A stretch of 64,000 bases of DNA from Gammaproteobacteria bacterium (GTDB lineage: Bacteria > Pseudomonadota > Gammaproteobacteria > Steroidobacterales > Steroidobacteraceae), in the NCBI GenBank assembly GCA_004297335.1, contig SCUD01000058.1:23092-87091 (forward strand), read 5' to 3'. Made by a program: the position numbers and the translations under genes. Of this stretch, positions 1 through 11,477 are shown one piece after another (position 1 is the stretch's first letter; every line of letters begins with the position of its first letter). Under the pieces are notes generated by a model. That model saw only the letters and a list, made by a program, of their open reading frames with translations. It was not told the origin of the DNA and ran no database searches.

Positions 1-2074
<2,074 letters not shown>

Positions 2075-2083
2075 CGGACGACC

Positions 2084-3265
2084 GTGCCGGTCCGGGTCAT
2101 CCGCTCGCTCGAGGACGTCGATCCACAGCGGTGGAACGCGCTCGGGCTGGGCGGCTCGCCATTTCTGCGGCACGAGTTCCTGCTGGCCGTCGAGCAGTCC
2201 GGTGCGGCGGTACCCGCGACCGGCTGGGATGCCCACCACCTGCTGCTCGAGGACGCGGAGCACGGCCTCGCCGGCGCCGTGCCGCTGTACCTGAAGACTC
2301 ACTCGCGCGGTGAATTCGTCTTCGACTTCGCCTGGGCCGAGGCCAGCGAGCGGGCCGGGCACGCCTGGTACCCGAAGCTGGTCGCGGCCGTGCCGTTCAC
2401 ACCGGCGACCGGGCCACGCCTGCTCGTGCATCCCGCCGCCGATGCAACCGCAGTCCGCCGCCGCCTGCTGGCCGCCTGCCGCGAGCTGCGCCGCGAACTC
2501 GGCGCCTCGTCGCTGCAGTTGCTGTTCGTCACGGCCGCCGAGCGCGCGCTGCCGGAGGTCCAGGAACTGCTGCCTCGGCTCGACTGCCAGTTCCACTGGC
2601 ACAACGCCGGCTATGCCGACTTCGATGGCTTCCTCGCCGGCCTCACTGCCGAGCGGCGCAAGAAGCTGCGCCGCGAGCGCCGGCGCGTGGCCGAGGCCGG
2701 CGTGAGTTTCGCGACGCTGCACGGTGGCGAGCTGGATGAGGCCCGGCTGCGCGACCTGCATCGCCTGCATGCGGGTACCTTCCTGCGGCATGGCCAGCAG
2801 CCCTACGTCAATCTGGATTTCTTCCGGCGCCTCGCGCGGACGATGCCGGAGGCACTGGTCGTCCAGTTCGCGCTCCAGGACCACGCGGCGGTCGGCTGCT
2901 CGCTGTCGCTGCGCGGTGATGACACGCTCTACGGGCGCTACTGGGGAGCCTCCCGCGACATCCACAGCCTGCACTTCGAGACCTGCTACTACCGCGGCAT
3001 CGAGTACTGCATCCGCGAGCAGCTCGCGCGCTTTGAACCGGGCGCCCAGGGCGAGTACAAGCTGCTGCGCGGTTTTGCCCCGCAGCCAGTGTGGTCGCTG
3101 CACGAGATCGGCCACCCGCGCCTGGCGGCGGCCATTGCCCGCGCACTCACACTGGAGCGCGCGCGCGTCACCCGCTACATTGCCGACGCGGCGGAGCACC
3201 TGCCTTTCCGGCACGGGCACGCCGCCGGTCCCGACGACGATGCACCCGATCACCTGGCTCGCTGA
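2084..3265 (+). CDS. FemAB-like/DUF482 GNAT-fold protein, function unknown
   Basis: This 393-residue protein with a GTG start resembles the DUF482 (FemAB_like) family, once loosely called peptidogalycan biosynthesis proteins. Visible family-like stretches are the basic LTAERRKKLRRERRR near residue 190 and DDTLYGRYWGA near 285. The C-terminal FEPGAQGEYKLLRGF also fits. These are typical of the second acyltransferase-like lobe. There is no signal peptide or membrane segment, so it is probably cytosolic. Its substrate is unknown; aminoacyl or acyl transfer is only a fold-based inference. Its last 26 nt overlap aat, suggesting translational coupling, and it lies directly between trxB and aat. Confidence 0.8.
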   Translation: MPVRVIRSLEDVDPQRWNALGLGGSPFLRHEFLLAVEQSGAAVPATGWDAHHLLLEDAEHGLAGAVPLYLKTHSRGEFVFDFAWAEASERAGHAWYPKLVAAVPFTPATGPRLLVHPAADATAVRRRLLAACRELRRELGASSLQLLFVTAAERALPEVQELLPRLDCQFHWHNAGYADFDGFLAGLTAERRKKLRRERRRVAEAGVSFATLHGGELDEARLRDLHRLHAGTFLRHGQQPYVNLDFFRRLARTMPEALVVQFALQDHAAVGCSLSLRGDDTLYGRYWGASRDIHSLHFETCYYRGIEYCIREQLARFEPGAQGEYKLLRGFAPQPVWSLHEIGHPRLAAAIARALTLERARVTRYIADAAEHLPFRHGHAAGPDDDAPDHLAR

Positions 3266-3929
3266 ATCCGATCCGCCGACGGCGCTGCCACCGAGTGATC
3301 GCGCGCTCCGCGACCCGAACGGCCTGCTCGCGGCCGGCGGGGCGCTGAGCCCAGCCTGGCTGGTCCACGCCTACCGGCATGGCGTGTTCCCGTGGTATGG
3401 GCCGGGCCAGCCAATCCTGTGGTGGACGCCGGACCCGCGCGCCGTGCTGGTGCCGGATGAGTTTCGCATCTCGCGCAGCCTGGCACGCTCGATCCGCAAT
3501 CGCGGGTACCGGACGACGATCGATACCGCCTTCGGCGCGGTGCTCGCCGGCTGTGCGGCGCCGCGCCGGGATTCTCCCGGCACCTGGCTCACGGCGGCGA
3601 TGCGCGAGGCCTATCTGGCGCTGCACGCCCTCGGGCTCGCCCATTCGATCGAGACCTGGCACGGGGAACGGCTGGTCGGTGGAATCTATGGCGTCGCGCT
3701 CGGCCGCCTGTTCTTCGGGGAATCGATGTTCGCCCGCGGGCGCGATGCCTCGAAGGTCGCACTGGCCCGCCTGGTCGGCGAGTGCCGGCGCCATGGCGTC
3801 GGGCTGATCGACTGCCAGGTGCCGAGCCCGCACCTCGCGAGCCTCGGCAGCCGCTGCCTGCCGCGCGGGGAATTCGAGGCGCAGCTGCGGGAGCTGGTCG
3901 CGGCGGAGCCACCCGCGTGGCGGCAATGA
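3240..3929 (+). CDS. aat: leucyl/phenylalanyl-tRNA--protein transferase
   Basis: Aat transfers Leu or Phe from charged tRNA to proteins with N-terminal Lys or Arg, creating N-degrons that ClpS delivers to ClpAP. The family signature is clear: [11 protein letters not shown] near residue 25, YRHGVFPW near 41, [10 protein letters not shown] near 55, and later the [16 protein letters not shown] and GLIDCQ stretches. The length is 229 residues, typical. The tracked ORF begins far upstream in the same frame; I chose the ATG at 3240 because the family aligns from MHPITWL. It overlaps the preceding gene by 26 nt. clpS and clpA, its functional partners, lie just beyond infA. The second transferase gene, bpt/ate, is not present between aat and infA. 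Confidence 0.97.
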   Translation: MHPITWLAESDPPTALPPSDRALRDPNGLLAAGGALSPAWLVHAYRHGVFPWYGPGQPILWWTPDPRAVLVPDEFRISRSLARSIRNRGYRTTIDTAFGAVLAGCAAPRRDSPGTWLTAAMREAYLALHALGLAHSIETWHGERLVGGIYGVALGRLFFGESMFARGRDASKVALARLVGECRRHGVGLIDCQVPSPHLASLGSRCLPRGEFEAQLRELVAAEPPAWRQ

Positions 3930-4000
3930 AACAGCCGGTTTGCAAGCCGGACCCCGCTAGGTCACAATCCGCGCGTTTTCCGCTACAGCAGCAGGACGGA

Positions 4001-4219
4001 ATGGCGAAGGAAGAGGCTCTCCAGATGGAAGGCGAGGTCGTCGAGACCCTGCCGAACACGACTTTCCGCGTCCGCCTGCAGAACGATCACATCGTCACGG
4101 CCCACATCTCCGGCAAGATGCGCAAGCATTACATCCGGATCCTGACCGGCGATACCGTGACCGTGGAATTGACGCCCTACGACCTGTCGAAGGGCCGCAT
4201 CATCTACCGGGCGCGCTGA
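4001..4219 (+). CDS. infA: translation initiation factor IF-1
   Basis: IF-1 binds the ribosomal A site during initiation. The 72-residue protein is one S1-like OB fold, with [15 protein letters not shown] at the start, the conserved [13 protein letters not shown] in the middle and [11 protein letters not shown] at the end. The track shows a longer ORF from 3782, but the family begins at the ATG at 4001, preceded by AGGA 5 nt upstream. It ends 4 nt before the stop codon of convergent clpA, leaving no room for a separate terminator. The aat-infA-clpA order is conserved in Pseudomonas. Confidence 0.98.
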   Translation: MAKEEALQMEGEVVETLPNTTFRVRLQNDHIVTAHISGKMRKHYIRILTGDTVTVELTPYDLSKGRIIYRAR

Positions 4220-4223
4220 TCGC

Positions 4224-6503
4224 TCAGTCCTGGGCCAGCAGCTCCGGCGCGCGTGCCGGCTGGCAATCGAGCACCAGGGCGGAGCCATCGGGCGCCACTG
4301 AAATCCGCGCCACTCCGCCGTTGGCCAGCCGGCCGAACAGCAATTCCTCGGCCAGCGGCCGCTTGACATGCTCCTGCAGCACGCGCGCCATCGGCCGCGC
4401 GCCCATCTGCGGGTCGTAGCCGCGTTCCGCGATCCAGCCGCGCGCCGCGGCGTCCACGGCGAGCGTCACGCCCTTGTGTTCGAGCTGCGCCTCCAGCTCG
4501 AGCAGCAGCTTGTCCACGACCCGCGCGATCGTCTCCGCATCGAGCCGGGCGAACTGGATGATCGCGTCGAGGCGGTTGCGGAACTCCGGTGAGAACAGCC
4601 GCCGCACCGCTTCCATCGCATCCGGGGCATGGTCCTGCTGCGTGAAACCGATGCTGGGGCGCTGCATCTCGGTGGCGCCGGCATTGGTCGTCATCACGAT
4701 GATCACGTGGCGGAAGTCGGCCTTGCGGCCGTTGTTGTCGGTGAGCGTACCGTGATCCATGACCTGCAACAGCAGGTTGAACACATCCGGATGGGCCTTC
4801 TCGATCTCGTCCAGCAGCAGCACGCTGTGCGGGTGCTTGGTGATCGCCTCGGTCAGCAGCCCGCCCTGGTCGAAGCCCACATAGCCGGGCGGCGCACCGA
4901 TCAGCCGGGAAACGGTATGCCGCTCCATGTACTCGGACATGTCGAAGCGCAGGAACTCGACCCCGAGCGCGAGCGCGAGCTGCCGGGTCACCTCGGTCTT
5001 GCCGACGCCGGTCGGCCCGGCGAACAGGAAGGCGCCCACCGGCCGGCGCTCGTTGCCGAGCCCGGCCCGCGACATCTTGATCGCCGCGACCAGCGCCTCG
5101 ATGGCGCGGTCCTGCCCGAAGATCACCAGCCGCAGGGTCCGCTGCAGGTTGCCGAGTACCTCGCGGTCCGACAGCGAGACGTTGCGCGGCGGAATCCGCG
5201 CGATCCGCGCGACCACCGACTCGATCATGGCGGTCGTCACGACACTCTCGCGCTCGCCCGGCGGCCGCAGCCGCAGCGCGGCCCCGGCCTCGTCGACGAC
5301 GTCGATCGCCTTGTCCGGCAGTTGCCGGTCGTTGATGTGCCGCGCGGCGAGTTCCGCCGCCGCGACCAGGGCCTCGTCCGCGTAGCTGACCCCGTGATGC
5401 TCCTCGAAGCGCGAGCGCAGCCCGCGCAGGATCTCGATGGTCTCGGCGATCGATGGCTCGACCACGTCGATCTTCTGGAAGCGCCGCGCCAGCGCGTGGT
5501 CCTTCTCGAAGATGCCGCGGTATTCCTGGTAGGTCGTCGAGCCGATGCAGCGCAGCTGGCCACTGGCGAGCACCGGCTTGATCAGGTTCGAGGCATCCAT
5601 GACCCCGCCCGAGGCCGCGCCGGCGCCGATGACGGTATGGATCTCGTCGATGAACAGGATCGCGCCCGGTCGCTTGCCCAGCTCGCCGATCACTGCCTTG
5701 AGCCGCTTCTCGAAATCGCCACGGTACTTGGTGCCGGCGATCAGTGCGCCGAGGTCCAGCGCATGGATCGTGCAGTCGGCCAGCACCTCGGGAACCTTGC
5801 CCTCGACGATCAGCCGGGCGAGCCCCTCGGCAATCGCGGTCTTGCCGACGCCCGCCTCGCCGACGTACAGCGGGTTGTTCTTGCGCCGCCTGCACAGGAT
5901 CTCGATCGTGCGCTGGACCTCGAGCTGGCGCCCGATCAGGGGATCGATGCGCCCGGCCACGGCGAGCGCATTCAGGTTGGTCGTGTACTTGTCCAGCACC
6001 GCCCCGCTGTCCGCCTCGGCCTCGCGCTCCGCTCCGGCCGGTGCCTCGCGCGGCGGGTCGCGCGTCTCGCCACCGGCGGGCAGCCCGTGCGCGATGAAGT
6101 TGACGACATCGAGACGCGCGATGTCCTGCAGCGACAGCAGGTAAGCGGCGTGCGACTGCTTCTCGCTGAAGATCGCCACCAGCACGTTGGCAACCGTGAC
6201 CTCCTTGCGCCCGCTCGATTGCACGTGGAACACGGCGCGCTGCAGCACGCGCTGGAAACCGAGCGTCGGCTGCACCTCCCGGTCGTCCTCGGTGGGCAGC
6301 ATCGGCGTCGTCTCGTCGATGAATTTCTGCAGCTCGCGCTGCAGGCGCGGCAGGTCGGCGCCGCAGGCCTTGAGGATCTCGCGGATGCGCGCGGCATCCA
6401 GGATCGCGAGCAGCAGGTGCTCCACGGTCATGTATTCGTGCCGCGCCGCGCGGGCCCGCTGGAAGGCCTCGTTCAGGCAGTACTCGAGCTCACTGGACAG
6501 CAC
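4224..6503 (-). CDS. clpA: ATP-dependent Clp protease ATP-binding subunit ClpA
   Basis: ClpA is the hexameric AAA+ unfoldase that feeds substrates to ClpP and receives N-degron proteins from ClpS. The 759-residue length is normal. The N domain occupies residues 1-140. Walker A of the first AAA+ domain (GEAGVGKT) lies near 215-222, with ILFIDEIHTVIGAG as its Walker B. The second AAA+ domain has GPTGVGKTE near 500 and the C-terminal D2 domain. It starts with GTG immediately after the clpS TGA, with no gap, so the two are surely co-translated. Its stop lies 4 nt from convergent infA. Confidence 0.98.
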   Translation of the reverse strand: MLSSELEYCLNEAFQRARAARHEYMTVEHLLLAILDAARIREILKACGADLPRLQRELQKFIDETTPMLPTEDDREVQPTLGFQRVLQRAVFHVQSSGRKEVTVANVLVAIFSEKQSHAAYLLSLQDIARLDVVNFIAHGLPAGGETRDPPREAPAGAEREAEADSGAVLDKYTTNLNALAVAGRIDPLIGRQLEVQRTIEILCRRRKNNPLYVGEAGVGKTAIAEGLARLIVEGKVPEVLADCTIHALDLGALIAGTKYRGDFEKRLKAVIGELGKRPGAILFIDEIHTVIGAGAASGGVMDASNLIKPVLASGQLRCIGSTTYQEYRGIFEKDHALARRFQKIDVVEPSIAETIEILRGLRSRFEEHHGVSYADEALVAAAELAARHINDRQLPDKAIDVVDEAGAALRLRPPGERESVVTTAMIESVVARIARIPPRNVSLSDREVLGNLQRTLRLVIFGQDRAIEALVAAIKMSRAGLGNERRPVGAFLFAGPTGVGKTEVTRQLALALGVEFLRFDMSEYMERHTVSRLIGAPPGYVGFDQGGLLTEAITKHPHSVLLLDEIEKAHPDVFNLLLQVMDHGTLTDNNGRKADFRHVIIVMTTNAGATEMQRPSIGFTQQDHAPDAMEAVRRLFSPEFRNRLDAIIQFARLDAETIARVVDKLLLELEAQLEHKGVTLAVDAAARGWIAERGYDPQMGARPMARVLQEHVKRPLAEELLFGRLANGGVARISVAPDGSALVLDCQPARAPELLAQD

Positions 6504-6833
6504 TCAGGTCTCCTCCATCGTGCACAGCAGCGGGTGCTGGTTCTGCCGCGAATAGGTCGTCACCTGCGCGACCTTGGTCTCGGCAATCTCGAAAGTGAAC
6601 ACCCCGCAGATACCCTTGCCTCGCGTGTGGACCTCCAGCATGACCCGGGTGGCACGGGTCCGGTCCAGCCCGAAGATGCGCTCCAGCACGTCGACGACGA
6701 ATTCCATCGGCGTGTAGTCGTCGTTCAGCAGCACGACCTGGTACAGCGGCGGCTGGCGCAGGCGCGGAGCCGCCTCCTCGACTATCAGGCTGTGGCTGCC
6801 CTGGCGTTCGTCAGATTCGCGTCCGCTGCCCAC
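6504..6833 (-). CDS. clpS: ATP-dependent Clp protease adaptor ClpS
   Basis: ClpS binds N-terminal Leu, Phe, Tyr or Trp and hands the protein to ClpA. The core is unmistakable: [17 protein letters not shown], which includes the degron-pocket Asn-Asp, then [15 protein letters not shown] and a C-terminal AETKVAQVT. The tracked start (ATG at 6863) gives 119 residues, but a good -10 box abuts that ATG, so it would lie upstream of the predicted transcript start. I therefore prefer the in-frame GTG at 6833, giving 109 residues, close to the usual length of about 106. The start is an inference; the gene call is firm. The stop codon touches the clpA start. Confidence 0.93.
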   Translation of the reverse strand: MGSGRESDERQGSHSLIVEEAAPRLRQPPLYQVVLLNDDYTPMEFVVDVLERIFGLDRTRATRVMLEVHTRGKGICGVFTFEIAETKVAQVTTYSRQNQHPLLCTMEET

Positions 6834-6862
6834 CTGGCCGGTCCATCCTGTACACGGCTGCA

Positions 6863-6891
6863 TTTATAGGCGCCGGCGACCGGTCGCACAA
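6863..6891 (-). promoter_or_regulatory. putative sigma-70 promoter of clpS-clpA
   Basis: On the minus strand, TTGTGC (6891-6886) is followed after exactly 17 nt by TATAAA (6868-6863). The -10 matches consensus in five of six positions. The transcript would begin near 6856, inside the tracked clpS ORF, which argues for a downstream GTG start. Seen in sequence only; no expression evidence. Confidence 0.5.
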
Positions 6892-7057
6892 GTGACCCGG
6901 TGACGACGAGTGAGAAGTGTCGCACAAGTCCCTGCGACAGCACCGGTTTCCGCCAGTTCCCTGCCTTGTGGCCGTAACCTGCCAGCCCGTATCATGGCGC
7001 GGCCAGACCGGGGCCACGAGCCCCCCGCCGGAATCGGCCTGCGCCGGATGGATCCGC

Positions 7058-7981
7058 ATGTCGCTGTTCGATCGAATCCGAAGCCCCTTGAGCGCCGCTG
7101 GCGGCGATGCGCGCACCCTGCTGGTCGCGTCCGGGCCGACGATCGCCGCCTTCGTGCTCGTCCTGCTGATCGCGGCCCAGCTCGCGAGCCTCGCCTGGCG
7201 CCTGTACGGGAGCCATGCAGAGCCGGGCGACCGGGTGCCGGTCGTCGCCGCTGCGGCAGCGCCCGCGATCGATGTCGCTGGCATCGTCAATGCCCATCTG
7301 TTCGGGATCGCCGCTGCGGATCCCGGCGCGGCTCCCGCAACCGCGTCCGGCAACCTGGTCCTGGCTGGCACGCTGGCGGGCCGGACGCCGGAACAGGGCT
7401 GGGCGATCCTCGGGCCGTCCCAGCAGGCCGCCCGCGTGTATGCGACCGGCGCGACGCTGCCGGGCGGCGCACGCCTGGTCGCCGTCTACGCGGACCGGGT
7501 CATCCTGGAGCGCGCCGGTCGGCGCGAATACCTGTCCTTGCCGCGCCTGAGCGGCGCGGCGCGCCAGGCACCCGACCCCTTCTCAACGCCGCCTGCCACC
7601 GCGCAGCTGCCGCCCGACGGCGTGCGTGAAGTGCTGGCCCAGCCCCCGGCCGCCGCCAGTGAAATCCTGCGCCCGCAGCCGGTCTTTGCCGGCGGCCAAC
7701 TGCGCGGCTATCGGGTCTACCCCGGGCGTAACCGCCAGCAGTTCACGCGCCTCGGCCTGCTGCCAGGAGACCTGGTCACGGCCGTCAACGGGGCGCCGCT
7801 CGAAGATCCGGGCCGTGGCCTCGAGGCGCTGCAGGGTCTGGCCGCCGGCGGCATGGCCACGCTGACCGTCGATCGCAACGGCCAGGTCCGGCAGCTGACC
7901 GTCGACATCGCGAGTGCATCCCAGGAACTGATGCCGGAGGGCGCTGCCGAGCAGATGCCCCAGGGCGAGGTCGCCGAGTAA
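7058..7981 (+). CDS. gspC: type II secretion system protein GspC
   Basis: GspC is the inner-membrane clamp protein that links the secretin GspD to the assembly platform. The 307-residue protein has a short cytoplasmic N-terminus and a membrane helix at about residues 29-46 (TIAAFVLVLLIAAQLASL). A periplasmic HR domain spans about 70-160, with VNAHLFGIA and LVLAGTLAG. A C-terminal PDZ-like region follows, with GYRVYPGRNRQQFTRLGLLPGD and AVNG. The tracked ORF extends 47 codons upstream; the ATG at 7058 puts the membrane helix where the family has it. It heads gspCDEF and is divergent from clpS. Confidence 0.92.
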   Translation: MSLFDRIRSPLSAAGGDARTLLVASGPTIAAFVLVLLIAAQLASLAWRLYGSHAEPGDRVPVVAAAAAPAIDVAGIVNAHLFGIAAADPGAAPATASGNLVLAGTLAGRTPEQGWAILGPSQQAARVYATGATLPGGARLVAVYADRVILERAGRREYLSLPRLSGAARQAPDPFSTPPATAQLPPDGVREVLAQPPAAASEILRPQPVFAGGQLRGYRVYPGRNRQQFTRLGLLPGDLVTAVNGAPLEDPGRGLEALQGLAAGGMATLTVDRNGQVRQLTVDIASASQELMPEGAAEQMPQGEVAE

Positions 7982-8008
7982 CGGCGGCGCGATCAGAGGA
8001 ACCATGTC

Positions 8009-9964
8009 ATGACCCGAACCCTCCGCTGCACCCTGGCGCTCGCGCTGTGGCTGCCGCTGGCCGCGACCGCCCAGCAGGGCGCCGAGATCACGCCGAACTA
8101 CAAGGACGCTGATCTCGGCCAGGTCATCGAGGCCGTGAGCCAGGTGACGGGCCGGAACTTCATCGTCGATCCACGGGTGCGCGCGCAGGTCACGATGCTG
8201 TCGACCTCGCCAATGAGCCCGGCGGCGTTCTACGAGGCCTTCCTGGCGATCCTGCAGGTGCACGGCTTCGTCGCCGTGCCCTCGGGCAACGTGATCAAGA
8301 TCCTGCCGGATGCCACCGCCCGTACGCTGCCGGCGGTCGACCTGCCGGAGCGCGTCAGTGCGACCTCGGACGAGATCGTCACGCAGGTGGTGCAGGTCCG
8401 CAATGTCTCGGCCGCCCAGCTGGTACCGATCCTGCGGCCACTGATCCCGCAGTATGGCCACCTCGCCGCGTATCCCGGCGCCAACATGCTGATCATCTCG
8501 GACCGCGCTGCCAACGTGAACCGGATGATGCGGATCATCAGCCGCATCGACCAGTCCGGCGACGGCGAGATCGATGTCGTCCGGCTCGAGCACGCCACCG
8601 CCGCGGAGATCGTCCGGGTCGTCAATGCGCTGAGCGCGTCGGCGACCGCCGAGGGCGGTGCGGGTGCGCGCCTGGTCGCGGATGACCGCACCAACAGCGT
8701 GCTGGTGGGAGGCGAGGCCTCGCAGCGCCTGCGCCTGCGCACCCTGGTCACCCACCTCGACACGCCGCTCGAGGCGGGCGGCGATACCCAGGTACGCTAC
8801 CTGCGTTACGCCGACGCGGAGAAGATCGCGGCCAAGCTGAAGGAACAGGTGCAGGGCACGGGCGCTGCCCAGCCTGGCCAGGCCGGCCCGGCGGCGGCGG
8901 ACCGGAGCGTCACGATCTGGGCCGAGCCACAGACCAACGCGCTGGTCATCACCGCCCCACCGAAGACCATGCGCACGCTGATGCAGGTCGTGGACCAGCT
9001 CGACATCCGCCGCGCGCAGGTGCTGGTCGAGGCCCTGATCGTCGAGGTCTCGGCCGATGCGACCGCCGATCTCGGCGTCAACTGGCTCGTGGATGGATCG
9101 GGCGACAACTTCCTGGTCGGCATGTTCAACCAGCCGGTCGGCGGGGTCAGCCTGACGGACATCGCCAAGGCCATCGACGACCCGTCCTCGGTGACCTCGG
9201 CGCCGAGCGGCCTGACCCTCGGCGGTGCGCGCGTCCAGGACAGCGGCACCAACTTCGCGGCGATCCTGCGGGCGCTGCGCGGCGATGGCAACACCAACAT
9301 CGTCTCGGTGCCGTCGATCATCACGCTGGACAACGAGGAAGCGCAGATCAAGGTCGCGCAGGAAGTACCGTTCGTAACCGGCCAGTTCACCAGCACCGGC
9401 GCCGCGCAGGGCCAGCTGAATCCCTTCCAGACGATCCAGCGCGAGGAGGTCGGCACGATCCTGAAGATCACGCCGCAGATCACCGCCGACGACACCATCC
9501 TGGTCAAGATCGAGCAGGAGGCTTCCAGCCTGGCGGCGGATTCGCGCGGCGCGGTGGACCTGATTACCAACAAGCGCACGATCAGCACGCGCGTGCTGGT
9601 GGACGACGGCGGCATGATCGTGCTCGGCGGGCTGATCTCCGACTCGCTGCAGGAGAGCGAGCAGCGGGTGCCGGGCATCGGCCGCATACCGCTGCTCGGC
9701 GAGCTGTTCCGCGTGCGCAGCAGCCGCAAGATCAAGACCAACCTGCTGGTGTTCATCCGGCCGCGGGTGCTGCGGGACGCCGAGGCCGCCGCGATCGCCA
9801 CCAACTCGAAGTACAACTTCATCCGCGATCAGCAGCAACAGCGCAATGGCGGCCGCGTGCAGCTGCTGCCCGGCGCGCAGCAGCCATTGCTGCCGCCGCT
9901 GGTCGGGCCGACGGCGCCGCCGGCGCCCGGGATCGCGACGGCCCCGGACGACGGCCGCGAGTGA
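8009..9964 (+). CDS. gspD: type II secretion system secretin GspD
   Basis: GspD forms the outer-membrane secretin channel. A signal peptide ends near AATAQ, residues 1-22. The N0 domain starts at [27 protein letters not shown], and N1-N3 repeats follow, for example [19 protein letters not shown]. The secretin core contains VPFVTGQ, the long stretch ending in [19 protein letters not shown], and [13 protein letters not shown]. Length is 651 residues. A GAGGA site precedes the ATG. The last 40 or so residues are Gln- and Pro-rich and may be the pilotin-binding S domain or a linker. It follows gspC by 27 nt. Confidence 0.97.
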   Translation: MTRTLRCTLALALWLPLAATAQQGAEITPNYKDADLGQVIEAVSQVTGRNFIVDPRVRAQVTMLSTSPMSPAAFYEAFLAILQVHGFVAVPSGNVIKILPDATARTLPAVDLPERVSATSDEIVTQVVQVRNVSAAQLVPILRPLIPQYGHLAAYPGANMLIISDRAANVNRMMRIISRIDQSGDGEIDVVRLEHATAAEIVRVVNALSASATAEGGAGARLVADDRTNSVLVGGEASQRLRLRTLVTHLDTPLEAGGDTQVRYLRYADAEKIAAKLKEQVQGTGAAQPGQAGPAAADRSVTIWAEPQTNALVITAPPKTMRTLMQVVDQLDIRRAQVLVEALIVEVSADATADLGVNWLVDGSGDNFLVGMFNQPVGGVSLTDIAKAIDDPSSVTSAPSGLTLGGARVQDSGTNFAAILRALRGDGNTNIVSVPSIITLDNEEAQIKVAQEVPFVTGQFTSTGAAQGQLNPFQTIQREEVGTILKITPQITADDTILVKIEQEASSLAADSRGAVDLITNKRTISTRVLVDDGGMIVLGGLISDSLQESEQRVPGIGRIPLLGELFRVRSSRKIKTNLLVFIRPRVLRDAEAAAIATNSKYNFIRDQQQQRNGGRVQLLPGAQQPLLPPLVGPTAPPAPGIATAPDDGRE

Positions 9965-9977
9965 GCGGATCGCGCGC

Positions 9978-11477
9978 ATGAATGCCGTGGCCCGCTCGAC
10001 CGCGTTGCCGCCCGGAATGCGGTTGTCATTCGCCTTCGCCAGGCGCCATGGCGTGCTGGTCCGCTCGATCAACGAGGGCCGGGCCCAGGTCGTCTACCGG
10101 GAGGGCGCCAGTGCGGCGGCCGTCGCCGAGCTGCGCCGGTTCCTCGGCATGCCGCTGGTGATCGAGCGCGCGACCACCGGGGTCTTCGACGAACTGCTGC
10201 AGAAGGCCTATGAGGGCGGCAGCGGCGAGGCCGGCCTGATCGTCGAGGGCATCGAGGGCGAATCCGACCTGGCCGGGCTGGCCGAGGGGCTGCCGGAGCC
10301 CTCGGACCTGCTCGAGAGCGAGGACGACGCGCCGGTGATCCGGCTGATCAACGCGGTGCTGACGCAGGCGATCAAGGAGAACGCCTCCGACATCCACGTC
10401 GAGCCCTACGAGAACCGCCTGGTCGTGCGCTTCCGGGTCGACGGCGTACTGCGCGAAGTGCTGCAGACCAAGCGCGCCGTCGCGCCGCTGCTGATCTCGC
10501 GCATCAAGGTGATGTCGCGGCTGGACATCGCCGAGAAGCGCCTGCCACAGGACGGGCGCATCAGCCTGCGCATCGCCGGTCGCGCGGTCGACGTGCGCGT
10601 GTCCACGATTCCGTCCGGGCACGGCGAGCGGGTGGTGATGCGCCTGCTCGACAAGCAGGCCGGGCGACTCAACCTCGCCTCGCTCGGCATGGAACCGCGG
10701 GTACAGGGGATGGTCGACGAGCTGATCCACAAGCCGCACGGCATCATCCTGGTGACCGGCCCGACCGGTTCCGGCAAGACCACCACGTTGTATGCGGCAC
10801 TCGAGCGCATCAACGACCGCACCCGCAACATCATGACGGTCGAGGACCCGATCGAGTACTACATCGACGGCATCGGCCAGACCCAGGTCAACACCAAGGT
10901 CGAGATGACCTTTGCGCGCGGCCTGCGCGCGATCCTGCGCCAGGATCCCGATGTGGTAATGGTCGGCGAGATCCGCGACACCGAGACCGCGCAGATCGCG
11001 GTGCAGGCCTCGCTGACCGGCCACCTGGTGCTGTCGACCCTGCACACCAACACCGCGGTCGGCGCCGTGACCCGGCTCCGGGACATGGGCGTGGAACCGT
11101 TCCTGCTGTCCTCGACGCTGCTCGGCGTGGTCGCGCAGCGCCTGGTCCGCGTGCTGAACAGCGACTCCCGGATCGGCTATCCGGCGGGCGACTACGAGGC
11201 CCGGCTGCTGAACCTGCCGCCCGGCGAGGCGGCCGACGTCACGCTGTACCGCCCCGGAACCGATTCCGCCGGCGGCTACCAGGGCCGCACCGGCATCTAC
11301 GAACTGGTCGTTGTCGACGAGCGCATGCGGGCCATGATCCACGACGGCGCCGGCGAACACGAGCTCGAGCGCCACGCCCGGCGTCTGACGCCGGGTATCC
11401 GCGACGACGGCCGCGTCAAGGTCCTGACCGGCACGACCTCGCTCGAGGAACTGCTGCGCGTCACCCGCGAGGAGTGA
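9978..11477 (+). CDS. gspE: type II secretion system ATPase GspE, lacking the usual zinc-ligand cysteines
   Basis: GspE is the cytoplasmic ATPase driving pseudopilus assembly. The 499-residue protein has the N1E region and then [23 protein letters not shown]. Walker A (GPTGSGKT) lies at 261-268, an Asp box before that, Walker B in [12 protein letters not shown] at about 323-334, and the His box in STLHTNTA. Most GspE/PilB proteins then carry two CxxC pairs binding zinc. Here the matching positions read LNSDSR (near 393-398) and [13 protein letters not shown] (near 427-439), so all four cysteines are missing. The tracked ORF starts 44 codons early; the ATG at 9978 follows the gspD stop closely. 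Its stop overlaps the gspF start (TGATG). Confidence 0.95.
   Translation: MNAVARSTALPPGMRLSFAFARRHGVLVRSINEGRAQVVYREGASAAAVAELRRFLGMPLVIERATTGVFDELLQKAYEGGSGEAGLIVEGIEGESDLAGLAEGLPEPSDLLESEDDAPVIRLINAVLTQAIKENASDIHVEPYENRLVVRFRVDGVLREVLQTKRAVAPLLISRIKVMSRLDIAEKRLPQDGRISLRIAGRAVDVRVSTIPSGHGERVVMRLLDKQAGRLNLASLGMEPRVQGMVDELIHKPHGIILVTGPTGSGKTTTLYAALERINDRTRNIMTVEDPIEYYIDGIGQTQVNTKVEMTFARGLRAILRQDPDVVMVGEIRDTETAQIAVQASLTGHLVLSTLHTNTAVGAVTRLRDMGVEPFLLSSTLLGVVAQRLVRVLNSDSRIGYPAGDYEARLLNLPPGEAADVTLYRPGTDSAGGYQGRTGIYELVVVDERMRAMIHDGAGEHELERHARRLTPGIRDDGRVKVLTGTTSLEELLRVTREE

Noticed and set aside
8004-8012. ATG TCA TGA mini-ORF before gspD
   Set aside because: It overlaps the gspD ATG, but a two-codon ORF is likely to be chance.
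7583-10072. 829-codon minus-strand ORF across gspC and gspD
   Set aside because: Arg/Asp/Gly-rich translation without motifs; the plus strand encodes clear GspC and GspD.
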